Below, in pieces: positions 34,747-45,389 of a stretch of 64,000 bases of DNA (position 1 is its first letter; each line of letters opens with the position of its first letter). The stretch lies in NCBI GenBank assembly GCA_964019155.1, contig OZ025241.1:10456129-10520128 (forward strand). The letters are read 5' to 3'. Source of the DNA: Osedax fenrisi (taxonomy: Eukaryota; Annelida; Polychaeta; Sabellida; Siboglinidae). The position numbers were made by a program, and so were the translations under genes. The notes beneath the pieces are model-generated. The model made no database searches. It saw only the letters and a list, made by a program, of their open reading frames with translations, and was not told the DNA's origin.

Positions 34747-34830
34747 TATAAATATTGATCATATATATATAATCATATTTATATATATATATATATAAAT
34801 ATGATTATATATATATGGTCAATATTTATA
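34747..34830. repeat. 84-bp near-perfect palindrome
   Basis: The arms TATAAATATTGATCATATAT and ATATATGGTCAATATTTATA, with AATCATATTTAT mirrored inside, leave almost no spacer. It should be able to form a cruciform. Confidence 0.85.
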
Positions 34831-35034
34831 TAATTAATTAAATATACATAATTAACGATAGCCTAACGATATATTCATATTTACACTACACAATACGAAA
34901 TCCATCGATTTTAATCTACGCGTCGCTATATATTAACAAAAAGCAATTACATAATTCTGACCGCTGTCATCGGAACTCCGCCATAGGCAGTGTATAGATA
35001 TGTATGACATACATTGTATGTGTGTATACTATTC

Positions 35035-35400
35035 ACTTGTAGTCTGCGTAGCTACATACTGATCACTAGTGGCCATAGTGGCCATAGTGGTATAACCCGC
35101 CTATAGGTCTGCCCCGACCAGCCCCATAGGGCATACGACGTGTATACGACTGGCATCACGTGACAGCCAATATCGGCGCGTATATGTACTAACCATCGAT
35201 GTAAATAAAAGTTATTTACATCGATGGTACTAACGTATTAACGGCGAGGACGAAGTGTCCTTGCTGATGTCCTTGCTGATGTCCTTGCCGATGTCCTTAC
35301 CACATCGGATGGCCGTAGACCTATGCGAGTATAACAGATCGCTGCAGCCATAACCAGAGCGTAATCAGAGCGTAATCTACACTCGTAAGATGTACATCAT
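35035..35400. other. GC-richer island with E-box and short repeats
   Basis: This stretch is much less AT-rich than its surroundings. It has ATCACGTGAC (CACGTG 35157-35162), the same nonamer TCACGTGAC found at 2-10 and twice in the receptor promoter. It also has GGCCATAGT repeats (35072-35090) and three tandem TCCTTGCTGATG-like units (35268-35296). No frame is open across it. It could be an intronic enhancer or alternative promoter, or a remnant of one. Confidence 0.4.
35192..35228. repeat. 17-bp-arm hairpin flanked by 7-bp direct repeats
   Basis: ACCATCGATGTAAATAA, loop AAG, then the exact inverse. GTACTAA occurs on both outer sides, so the hairpin looks inserted with a 7-bp target duplication. 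Confidence 0.8.
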
Positions 35401-35506
35401 TCAAAGTAATAGACTTAGTAATTTATATATCGAAATAGAATTTTTACGGAGAATTATATTGACGTTTTGAACGGTAACTAAGGATATACTATAGTAGTAT
35501 ACTATA

Positions 35507-35861
35507 ATAATAATAATATTTATTTCTTGAAATCACAAATATATATATATTGAATACAATACACATATATTTGTATATAGCGGATACAAATAGACCCCTT
35601 AAGAAGTCATATATGACTTCTCTAGACGTCTATAGACTCGTATGCGGTGTAAACATGTATACTCGTTATAAATAACTGTGAGGGCCCCGGACAATACAAT
35701 ACAAATAGTAACATATTTTGTTCTTGTGTTTTGATTTATCGTTTATTAAGTTATTATTAATTTATTATTAAACATAAGAGAAAAACAAGAACCGCCTGGA
35801 GTCGAACCCGTGACCTCTGGCTTACTAGATTTTGGTTGTCCCACATGCCAACGACCCCTGA
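35507..35861 (-). mobile_element. tRNA-derived SINE family 1, second full copy
   Basis: The B-box GGTTCGACTCC is the complement of 35798-35808, and an A-box-like TTGGCATGTGG lies upstream in minus orientation. Body and AAT tail match 6992-7286, with a small insertion around 35615-35660. Confidence 0.8.
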
Positions 35862-36452
35862 TGAAGTATACTATCGTATAATTAGTGTACAAGTGTACAT
35901 TTATAATGGTACAATTAATTATACATTGCATATGACTACACTGTACTCAGATATTTTAAGTTATTTGATCTCGATTAAATGTATGTAATTTTTATTTTTA
36001 ATATGCACACATGAATATATTCAATATGCAGTACCATATGATATAATTTTAAATATAATACATTATATAAAAGTATACTTTTTATATATCATATATTATT
36101 ATTAATAATATACGATATTTTTATAAATATTGTTATATATGTATATTTAGTTTATAGAATAAATAGGAAGTATATATTTTAATCGAAGGAAGTCATAAAA
36201 TATTGTTATATAAATTATATCATCAATATATATATATTATACATGTATATATATATAAATTTAATTATATAATTATATAAATTCTAATATTAATATTACA
36301 ATACATCTTAGGAAAAAACTCTATTGATATATAAACATGTCAGTTCTTTATTTTTAATTATAGTGATTTAATATATTATAATCAAATAAGCCCTAATATA
36401 TTTATTACTATATTCAGTATAATGTATTTCCTATACGCATATATACTATATA

Positions 36453-36579
36453 AAATTATAGAGAATATCATATTTCTATATAGATCTATTATCATTATTT
36501 AATTATTAATTTAATAATTAAATTAATAATTAGATAATGATAATAAATCTATATAGAAATATGATATTTTCTATAATTT
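36453..36579. repeat. 127-bp foldback palindrome next to the hAT insertion
   Basis: GAATATCATATTTCTATATA on the left is inverted as TATATAGAAATATGATATTT on the right, and the central ATTATTTAATTATTAATTTA is also self-complementary. It ends 5 bp before the target-site duplication of the hAT element. Confidence 0.88.
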
Positions 36580-36592
36580 GATATATCACGAG

Positions 36593-37509
36593 CAGGGCCG
36601 ACTTAAGGGGGGGGCAAATCGGGCAATTGCCCGGGGCCCCAAATTTTGGGGGGCCCATGAATTATTTGAGACATTTTTTTTGTACTATTTATATGTAAAA
36701 AAAAATTTTCTAACTATTTTTCTTATATATTATTATTCTAATTAAAAAAATAAAAATAATATAATAAATTAATTAAATATGAGTCATTTAGGCCGATTTG
36801 AAGAGTGAATTTTACAAAAATTTCTAAATTGACACGAAGATATGGTGGAAACAGCTACATGAAGATTTTGGAGAACATGCTAAGAGTGATAACATAGATC
36901 TTCTCACACATCTCTGATTGTTAGATCAAATAGTATGAAACCGATTGATAAATAATTGTTTGATAAACTAGAAAGTGGTAAATGATAAACGTATTAAGGT
37001 ATTATTAACCATAGTTAAATCTTAACAATTTATAATTCTATAATTAGTACAAAACAAAAAGTATACTTTTTTTTATTAAAATTAAATATATTTTATAAGA
37101 TATATTTTAACTATGATTTCTGATATTTGTAAAGGATTATATTGATTATAAATTACGAAAAAAACGATATTCTATATAGATTTATAATTGTTATAGTAAT
37201 TAAAAAAATATATATTTTCAAAATAATTTGTCTCAAAATAATTAACTTTCTCTATCTTATGCTCGTATTAATCAAATGTATATATTCTCATAGTGTATAT
37301 ATTATTATAGTTGTATTAGTACACATAATATATATATATATATATATATATAATAGTTTTAATTTAAATAGGATTATTCTGCTTTAGGTTTCCTATAGTA
37401 TTGTTAATAATGTCTATTGATGAAAGGGAATTATGTACATAAAATGATTATCTTTTTCAACATACTATCATTACAGAAAGATATTATATTTATTGAAACA
37501 GATATTATT

Positions 37510-37558
<49 letters not shown>

Positions 37559-39107
37559 CATACATATAATACTAAAGGCATTTTGCAATTATCCACCTAT
37601 TACTTGCAAATGAATGTTTAGAATCTAAACTTTAGATTGACATCACCCTCATCTATCTATTTACAAATATATACACACAATGGCGATATTCTTATTGGAG
37701 AATAGGTGATAAGTTATCACTGATAACTACATAATTGAAGAAATACAAAAATATTATATTATATATCAGTGTAACTGAACCTAATCAATTCCATATATAT
37801 CACATCGATATATATTATCGTTATTTATATCAAGTTAGGTAGGTATTATAGCATACTATTATTATATAGGTATTTATTGATTTACGACGTACGTCTGATT
37901 TACGATTGTACGTTGAGATTCATTATCACTGATAATTTATCAGTTATAATTTATCACATTGGTCAATATTTAGCTACCGATCTATTAGAATTTTTTCAAT
38001 AATAATATAATTATAATAGATTATAGAGCTCAAAGTTATGAAAATGCCAGCATATGTCTGGAAGATTTAATGACATGAAATATATTATAATAACCATAGT
38101 CCATTGTCAATATGGATTCACATATCTACACTGTGTATTCCTTAAATCTGGTTGGGCAAAATGCCGTTAAAACTTCGACAAGTGTAGCAATATTCTTTGC
38201 ATTCATCCCAAATCAATATAATTTATTTAGCCAAACTATATAAAGAATATATTAACATCTAGATTAAAGAAGAATATAATATTTTTTATTAAAAGCATTA
38301 TCGAATATAAAATAGTGATCGCAAGCAGATTATGTTAGTGCAGTCTCTTGAGGACTTCTTATATGACCTAATTACATAATTTATATCTGATATTATATAT
38401 GTTAAAATATAACTTAAATTACATTATTATAATACTCTATAGAGTCAATGTATTTATTCAATAAAATGCAATTTTAGAACTTGAGACTTCGATATAATGA
38501 AAACCGTGGAGCTAATTACTTTGTAGAATAAAGTCGATCAGAAAAGTATTGCAATTAGGTTACATTGAGATAATAGCGGTAATACAAAATATTGATGCAC
38601 TCTATAAATCAGTGGTTCCCAACCTATGGGTCATTGAATATTTTGTGTAGGTCCTGATCCAATTTCTAAAAAATAATATAAATGCTTTTATATGCAAATT
38701 GGATTTATGGTCGAGAAAAATTTAAGATGGAAATATATATTTAAATATATGTATATTAATTTTTATATGATTATTTTATGATTAAAGTATAATAATAACA
38801 AAATAAAATTTGTCATTGGGTCATGGTATATTTTTTAATTAAGAATTATAAAAAAAAGGGTCACGGTGAAAAAAGGTTGGGAACCAATACTCTAAATATA
38901 TATGCGAGAAAAGAAATTATTATGAGGAGTTGATTAAAGTATACAAACAAATTACAAAATAATTAGTATAATGATAACATATGATAAAATTGAAGAGTTA
39001 TACATATTAGTTTTTGCCAAAATGGCACATTTAATATGTTATTAAATTATTATGGGGCCCATGCGTTTTTTTTGCCCGGGGCCCATAGTATGCTTAAGCC
39101 GGCCCTG
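36593..39107. mobile_element. non-autonomous hAT element, copy 2 (inverted)
   Basis: CAGGGCCGACTTAAG and CTTAAGCCGGCCCTG form the ends. The flanks are a perfect 8-bp duplication, ATCACGAG (36585-36592 and 39108-39115). The internal sequence aligns to copy 1 in reverse: for example, CACGAAGATATGGTGGAAAC near 36833 matches the complement near 11475, and GGCATTTTGCC appears in both. It is longer mainly because of a nested 280-bp MITE. There is no open transposase frame. Confidence 0.94.
38610..38889. mobile_element. nested hAT-type MITE
   Basis: The left end CAGTGGTTCCCAACCTATGG and right end AAAAAGGTTGGGAACCAATA are inverted copies except at the last bases. CTATAAAT and CTCTAAAT flank it (7 of 8 match). 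CAGTGGTTCCCAACC is the classic end of Charlie-like hAT elements. Copy 1 of the larger hAT lacks it. Confidence 0.85.
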
Positions 39108-39483
39108 ATCACGAGTGTTTACTATTGCCTATAGGCAATTCGAAAACTAATTATTATTTTGTGATATATGAACATTACACTCAATACGTGTATTAGTATT
39201 ACTAGTAATAGCTATTATTATATATTTATATAAATAACAATATTGAATATGTATAAATGAACAACATTTAAGTGAGGGTTCTTATACCCTATAGGATATT
39301 TTTTGATTATATATAATCAGATCATATATATATAATACTATACATTCAGAGTTGGCTGAAAGCCAATAGGCTTTATTTAGACGAATGACAAATTAAAATG
39401 TCGTTTAGTCATACCCATTTCGTCATACAACCTATATATAGTATATAATATTAGTATGTATATATATATATATATATACATAT

Positions 39484-39632
39484 GTTACAATTTGTATTGT
39501 ATTGTCCGGGGCCTCTCACAGTTATTTATAACATGTACAAGTCTACGACTTCTCGAGGGATCCATTTGTAACCGCTATTTGTATTATATATTGTATTCAA
39601 TATATATATGTGTGATTTCAATAAATAATCAC
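39484..39632 (+). mobile_element. SINE family 1, headless copy just upstream of exon 6
   Basis: Matches the 3' half of SINE-1 in plus orientation (TGTATTGTCCGGGGCCTCTC, AACATGTACAAGTCTACGAC, TGATTTCAATAAATAAT). It ends about 55 bp before the exon-6 acceptor. Confidence 0.75.
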
Positions 39633-39688
39633 ATACATACTACATATCATACATTACACGCGCACACACATACCTCTCTCTCGTACAG

Positions 39689-39963
39689 GTACCATGCACT
39701 TGGCCGTGTACACGGTCGGCTCACCCCTACAACAGACGGGCTCCACCCTGTGTCTGGTCAACTCCCTCGTCAACCCCGTAGTGTACGCTATCTACATGCC
39801 GAGGTTTCGAAAGGCCGTTCTGGCTACCGTCACTATATGCGTACCCATGGCCGTCAGGATTCAACCCGAACAGGCCACCGTTATAGGTTCTATATATAGA
39901 TATGTACAGTCGACTCGCTCTAACTCGGAGTTTATACGAATGCTAGTTTTATTTTATTTATGA
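39689..39963 (+). CDS. class A GPCR, exon 6: loop 3, TM7, C-tail and stop
   Basis: Starts after a strong pyrimidine tract and TACAG. With the phase-1 base of exon 5 it reads GTMHLAVYTVGSPLQQTGST. TM7 follows with LCLVNSLVNPVVYAIYM, carrying NPxxY at residues 373-377. The helix-8-like PRFRKAVLATVTICVPM follows, with a Cys that could be palmitoylated. The frame runs to a TGA at 39961-39963, for a total of about 435 residues. The last 25 residues, SIYRYVQSTRSNSEF onward, are less GC-rich, so an additional donor near 39887 cannot be excluded. No further exon was found. Confidence 0.9.
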
Positions 39964-40216
39964 AAATACGTGTTAAGATAATTCGATATATCAGAAAATC
40001 GCCATATCAGATACTTTGTATAGGTATATACCATATGATTTAATATCGATAAATTCTCATAATACCATTAACTCTGAATTAATCGAGTGTGCTAACTGCA
40101 TAATAGTATGGCTCCTCTCCAATAAACTACTAATTAATTATATATATTAATAAATATATATTAATAATTATATATATATATAATATATATTATATATATA
40201 TATATATAATATATAT

Positions 40217-40261
<45 letters not shown>

Positions 40262-40433
40262 TGTATATAATAAATATAACTAGCTATAGTTTACTAACTG
40301 CATATATGCATGTCTTTATTAACTAAATGTATTAACTAATCGTGCATGTAAACAATTATAATGAATGCATATATTTTTCATCATATGTATGTTTGAATGC
40401 AAGCGTATAAATATTATATATATATGATACTTC
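39964..40433 (+). other. 3' flank of the receptor gene
   Basis: AT-rich sequence with the candidate poly(A) signal at 40121, then dense (TA)n from 40138 to 40260. No coding signal. Confidence 0.6.
40121..40126 (+). terminator. candidate poly(A) signal AATAAA
   Basis: AATAAA 158 bp after the stop codon, in the context TCTCCAATAAACTACT. Many AATAAA hexamers occur by chance in such AT-rich DNA, so this is only positional support. Confidence 0.4.
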
Positions 40434-41110
40434 CGAAAAAAATAATGAAACTTTACGAAAACTCTAATAAATGCTCTTGTTCTTTATCGACTTGACTACT
40501 GTTCTTCTCTACTGAATTTACTTCCTGCTAAATCTACATCTACACTAAATCGGATTATCCATTCCTCAATACGTACTACTTTCTGCATAACACGACTGGA
40601 TCACTCTACTACAAAATCACACCAATCATCTCATATGTGGCTACCCTTCTCCCTCAGGTGTAAATTACGTATACTATCTATAATCGATAAATCAATATAT
40701 TCTTTCACCTCTAGCATATAGCTAATATGAAAAACGTACAATATTACCTTCTCTTCATTACCAAATTCTCCTCTCCTTATCTCCCATAACTCTAGTAAAA
40801 CTTCCATACATTCTGTAGCATTTAAAAATGCCGGTCCCACCCTATGGAATTCCATCACTCCTACCATTCATTCTATTAGATCCCACAAAAGATTTATAAA
40901 TCTTACTTCTTCTTTTATCTTTACCACTAATCATTAAATCTAATCATTAAATCATACAACTTATTATTTTTATCTCGTGTTATATTCAACATATTATTAT
41001 TATTAAATTATTATTGAATTGTTATTATCTTATTATTATTTTCTCCCGCACGAGCGAAGGGCATGACCCTATTTTAGTGCCAAATAAAACGTATATCATC
41101 ATCATCATAT
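40434..41110 (+). mobile_element. LINE-C 3' fragment, plus-strand copy
   Basis: Broken frames read SHMWLPFSLRCKLRILSIID, then FKNAGPTLWNSI, the C-terminal block of the family. The conserved 3' UTR (CTCCCGCACGAGCGAAGGGC) and an ATC tail at 41097-41108 follow. It is the best-preserved coding part among the LINE-C copies, but still frameshifted. A long minus-strand frame at 40631-40867 is only its antisense shadow. Confidence 0.82.
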
Positions 41111-41139
41111 ATATAATATATATCAGACTGTATATCATT

Positions 41140-41860
41140 TAACACAATTTTAAGAATTTCATTTATATTTATTTTATTATGTTTAAATCTATAATATTAT
41201 ATATAGAAGTTAGTATATTGTTTATATTGTATATGTAATGTTCATTAGACCATAACATATTAATAAATAAATAATATTATTATTGTATACGTAGTCCATT
41301 CTATAATTTAATAACAAGTTATTTAAATAATAGACATAAATATGTTTATTTTATCTGTTAAAATACAATCTCATGTTCTTCCAATTAACTATTGTGTTCC
41401 TCGAGGTTCCATATTAGGTCATATTTTACTTTTATTTTACGAAAATTATTTGCACATTTTTTGTATCCATTGTAAGTTAAACTTATTATTTGATGATACC
41501 ACTTTGTTATTTGATAACAAAATAAATATGTATTAGAAAATAAATAAATTCTACCTTAATTTTACTGATATGGATAATAGGTAATAAAGTACAGCTTAAT
41601 GTGAATAAAAATAATAAACCTATATATTATACTATCGCTCTAGAATAAAATATATTATGAATATTTGTGTTAATACTATAGTAATCGAGCAATCATAATG
41701 TATTATATTTCTAGGTGTAAATGTTGTTGAAAGTAGTTACCGGCCTTCTCATATTACATTTATTAAAAATAATCTTTACTGTTTCTTATCTTTTGTTAAT
41801 GGCCCGCAATACCTTGGTTTGTATGAATTATTATCAGAAAATGTATTTTATAAAAATATA
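41140..41860 (+). mobile_element. LINE reverse-transcriptase fragment, plus strand
   Basis: Reads INYCVPRGSILGHILL and LLFDDTTLLFDNK (motif C) in 41342-41536. WIIGNKVQLNVNK near 41572 and LGVNVVESSYRPSHITFIK near 41710 follow in shifted frames. It is homologous to 30080-30600 in inverse orientation, including the 5' part at 41140-41340. Confidence 0.75.
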
Positions 41861-42169
41861 AAAATGTATTTGATTATCTTTAAAATAATGTAAACTACGC
41901 CGTATAAAATTAAATATAAGTGATTCATGCATTATAAACATAAGCACGTCAACAAATTATTGTGTATACAAATCAAGTAATGATGCTGAGAGTGCACATT
42001 TGTAATTTGTGTTATATATATTTTGTTATCTGAATTTTACATATTTTGTGTATGTAATCACATTCTATTTATGTACATTTATATTACTAATTTGTATTAT
42101 GGGTTATATTATTATTATTGTATTCCATATATATATATATATATATATATATATCTAATAGTGTCCCTG

Positions 42170-43150
42170 TATTATAACTCTTTTCGAGCATTAAGAAAAT
42201 TGAAAACTCTTTTGCAAAATAGTATTCTAATTTTTAATAAATATAAAAACTCTACCAAAAGAGTTTTCTAGTTATTAATACATATAAAAACTATTTACTA
42301 AAATATTATTCTGGCTATTAATTAAGTTGTTGATGTGGGTTTAGATATAAAATAAATATTAGTATCTTAGTGTACACTACTTAGTGTACTACGTAGTAAA
42401 TAGTATCGTAACATGAAAGTATTAACTCGTATATTACAATATATTATATAACTTCATTTAGGTTAGATTTAAAACTTAAATTCAATAATAATAAATTTGT
42501 AATATTGAATACAATATTTAATCAATATTCAATTGCTACATATTCAATATCAAGCAATTAATCAACATGAATTCTAATTGTATTATCAATATAATTATGA
42601 TTACAATTGTAGTCGATAATTTAGACAAATCTATAGGATACTTAAATAATTTAAGTTTTTTAAATAAATATTTTATTTATTAAAGCAGTATATTAACTTA
42701 AATATACAATTAAAAAAATAATTAATAATTAATTTAGATAAACAATAATATAATAAATATATTAAAATAAATAAAAGGTATAATATTTTATTTGTACAAT
42801 ATTAAATAATTAATATAACTATAATTTAGGTAATATTTACACCAATTCTACAGAAAAGAGTATTCTACATTATATAAAAATAGTATTCTATATTATATAA
42901 AAAGTGTTTTCTACATCATATAAAAAGAGTTTTCTACATTATAAAAAAAGAGTTTTCTAAATTTTAATAAATGCTGGAAAACTCTTTTGGTAGTTTTTAT
43001 ATCTGTTATGATATGGAATACTCTTTTGTAGAGTATTTTGCCGTATTAGTAGATAGAAAACTATTTTTTAATAAAGAGTTTTCTACATTATAAAAAAAGA
43101 GTTTTCTATATTTTAATAAACGCTGGAAAACTCTTTTTTCTAACGGTGTA
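42170..43150. repeat. foldback element built on AAAACTCTTTT units
   Basis: The left flank has GAAAACTCTTTTGC and AAAAACTCTACCAAAAGAG. The right flank (42850-43140) has at least five AAAGAGTTTTCTA units and two GCTGGAAAACTCTTTT units in mixed orientation. The units can pair across the element. There is no coding frame, and the boundaries are approximate. Confidence 0.6.
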
Positions 43151-43259
43151 GTATTGCTCATACTATTCCTATTATATGCATATGTTACTTATTTATTTCA
43201 TAATAAAATGCACGTAAAAAACATAAGCTTATATTACTTCACTTTTTTAAAACATGATA

Positions 43260-43690
43260 GGGGAAAGATGGGTAATGTGGCCATGCGGGTAATGTGGCCA
43301 CTTGGCGTATCTCATAAGTCCATGTAAAAAAAATATATATACATGAAATATGCGCATTAGTAAGCATTGTTCAAATAAGTAAAAATAATTTGTATATCTA
43401 TTAATAAAAAAAAAATGATGTAAAAAATGTACTTGTAAATTTACGATTTACTTTTTAAAAAATTGAAATAAAAGTTTAGTAAAACATCTATTAAATCACT
43501 AATATATAATATAAATTGAAAATTAATGTTGGGTGTTAAAGAACTATTTAATTTTAACAAAGTGTGTAAGCAATTTATTTTAGTAAGTAATATTCATTAT
43601 TATATAGGGTAAATAGCGTGATACCTCGAAGCGGGTAAGTTGGCCACCTTTTAGAGGGTAATGTGGCCACTTCACTATGATGTAAGCCAA
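43260..43690. repeat. repeat with GGGTAATGTGGCCAC units
   Basis: TA-GGGGAAAGATGGGTAATG begins it, and GGGTAATGTGGCCA or a variant recurs four times (43271, 43287, 43641, 43659). The GGGGAAAG start after TA resembles the left end of 17809-18749. A matching right terminus was not found, so it may be a decayed or partial TIR element. Confidence 0.5.
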
Positions 43691-44102
43691 TCATATCATC
43701 AGCCATATGATTTAAGCCACTCGTATGATCAGAAATAAATATTTTTATATTTTTATAAAATTGCGTGCGTCATTATATGAAAACGTTGATAGAATCAACG
43801 GTTACTACCAACCGTGGCAGTATTCTAATTTTAATAAGGTGAATTTACGTTGTAATTTATAAATGGGTGTATGTATAGGCGTATATAGGCGTGGTGATAT
43901 ATACAAGAGTGGTGATATATTTACCAATTGATTATATAACCATTTATTTTTTATTATAAATGTTGTAAAGAAAAACTAAATTAAACTATTAAAATCAATG
44001 CATCCTTTGTTAATAATTGTAAAGTAATTATAAAATATAAATCAATTTTAATAAATTATTCTATGTAAAACTAAACATACTATGTATTGATTAGAGTATT
44101 TA

Positions 44103-44136
<34 letters not shown>

Positions 44137-44209
44137 GTATATATTATATACCATGTGCAATACATGGTATGTTTAGTTTTACATATATATATATATATAT
44201 ATATATATG

Positions 44210-44412
44210 ATGATGATGATGATGATATTGAGTTTATTAGCACTAAAATAGGGTCATGTAGACCCCTTCGCTCGTGCGGGAAGAAAATAATAATAAAATA
44301 ATAGTAATACGATAATATTTTTGATAATAATATACATTCAATATACAACGGAAAAACAATAATAAACAATATAAAGGACTATTATATACTACAGTCTGCA
44401 TTGATATGGTGG
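44210..44412 (-). mobile_element. LINE-C 3' end
   Basis: ATC tail (44210-44226), CTCGTGCGGGAAGAAAATAA and TATACTACAGTCTGCATTGA match 14502-14740. Only about 200 bp is present, next to (TA)n. Confidence 0.8.
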
Positions 44413-44453
44413 TGGGACGTAAGTTATATATATATATATATATATTTATATTT

Positions 44454-44484
<31 letters not shown>

Positions 44485-44494
44485 TGTTTAGTTT

Positions 44495-44524
<30 letters not shown>

Positions 44525-44529
<5 letters not shown>

Positions 44530-44810
44530 TTATTGGCTCAATTTGGATGTAATGCATCTAACAAAAACTGCCAATATTAAAACTAAACCTAATCAAACCA
44601 AACTAAACCAAACCAAACCAAACTAAACTAGTGAAATCAACTTATTAATTACCATATATTATATAACATATATGGTATATATACTTTTATTTATTCACTT
44701 GGGATGTAATGCAGCTAAAAAAATATAGCCATATCAAAACTTAACCCAACCCAACCAAACCAAACCAAACTAAACCAGTGAAACTAACTCAAATCCACAT
44801 ATTAATTACC

Positions 44811-44825
<15 letters not shown>
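44525..44825. repeat. two tandem copies of an AACCAAACC-rich repeat
   Basis: GGATGTAATGCATCTAA and CAAACCAAACTAAACTAGTG (44525-44665) recur as GGATGTAATGCAGCTAA and CAAACCAAACTAAACCAGTG (44685-44825). TTAATTACCATATATTATAT follows each copy. They look like 3' tails of an unidentified retroelement. The AACC units are not a canonical telomere repeat. Confidence 0.7.
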
Positions 44826-44863
<38 letters not shown>

Positions 44864-45389
44864 ATAATAATTATATATTATTATTATTATTATTATATAG
44901 ATATAGATCCATAATACATTTATATATATACGTATATTAATAAAAATAAATTAGTAGATTTAATTTCATTCAATTAAATTTAATATATACATATTACTTT
45001 GTTATATAATCAATTAGTGTATCTGCACTGCAGACTCTGCATCGATAATATGCAATCACGCGTCAATCATTATCTTAAAAACATAAACACATCTCCTACA
45101 ACGTACGCAAATTACGAGTACTGCCACGGTTGGTAATCACCGAATCAACATCTACATCTATTTTCATACATATTATAATCGTGGTATAAAATTTTAAATT
45201 TAATTTAGTATATGTAATCATCTATTAACACAATTATAAAGAAATATATATATATATATATATATATATTATTTATTAATTATATATATTATATTATTTA
45301 ATATATATAAATGATATATATATATATACAACTTTACGTATACATATGTTCATACATATATGTTGTATGCATATATATTGATATATAAC

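Larger units (their letters stand above)
26561..39688 (+). other. intron 5 (phase 1), 13.1 kb
   Basis: Runs from GTTTGC to CTCTCTCTCGTACAG, the best pyrimidine tract of all the acceptors. It contains a minisatellite, a foldback element, LINE-C and other LINE fragments, SINEs, palindromes, a GC-richer island at 35035-35400 and the second hAT element. I see no gene in 27750-28250, 32490-33690 (mostly TA/ATG simple sequence) or 33840-34740. Confidence 0.75.

Noticed and set aside
39456..39899. 147-residue plus-strand frame overlapping exon 6
   Set aside because: It covers TA repeat, a SINE fragment and the exon in the wrong frame. The NPxxY frame is the real one.
40631..40867. Minus-strand 78-residue frame
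   Set aside because: Antisense shadow of the LINE-C C-terminus. The plus strand carries the conserved LINE motifs.
44580..44780. Telomere-like AACCAAACC repeats
   Set aside because: The units are irregular AACC/AACTA mixtures inside a duplicated retroelement-like tail, not a uniform telomeric hexamer.
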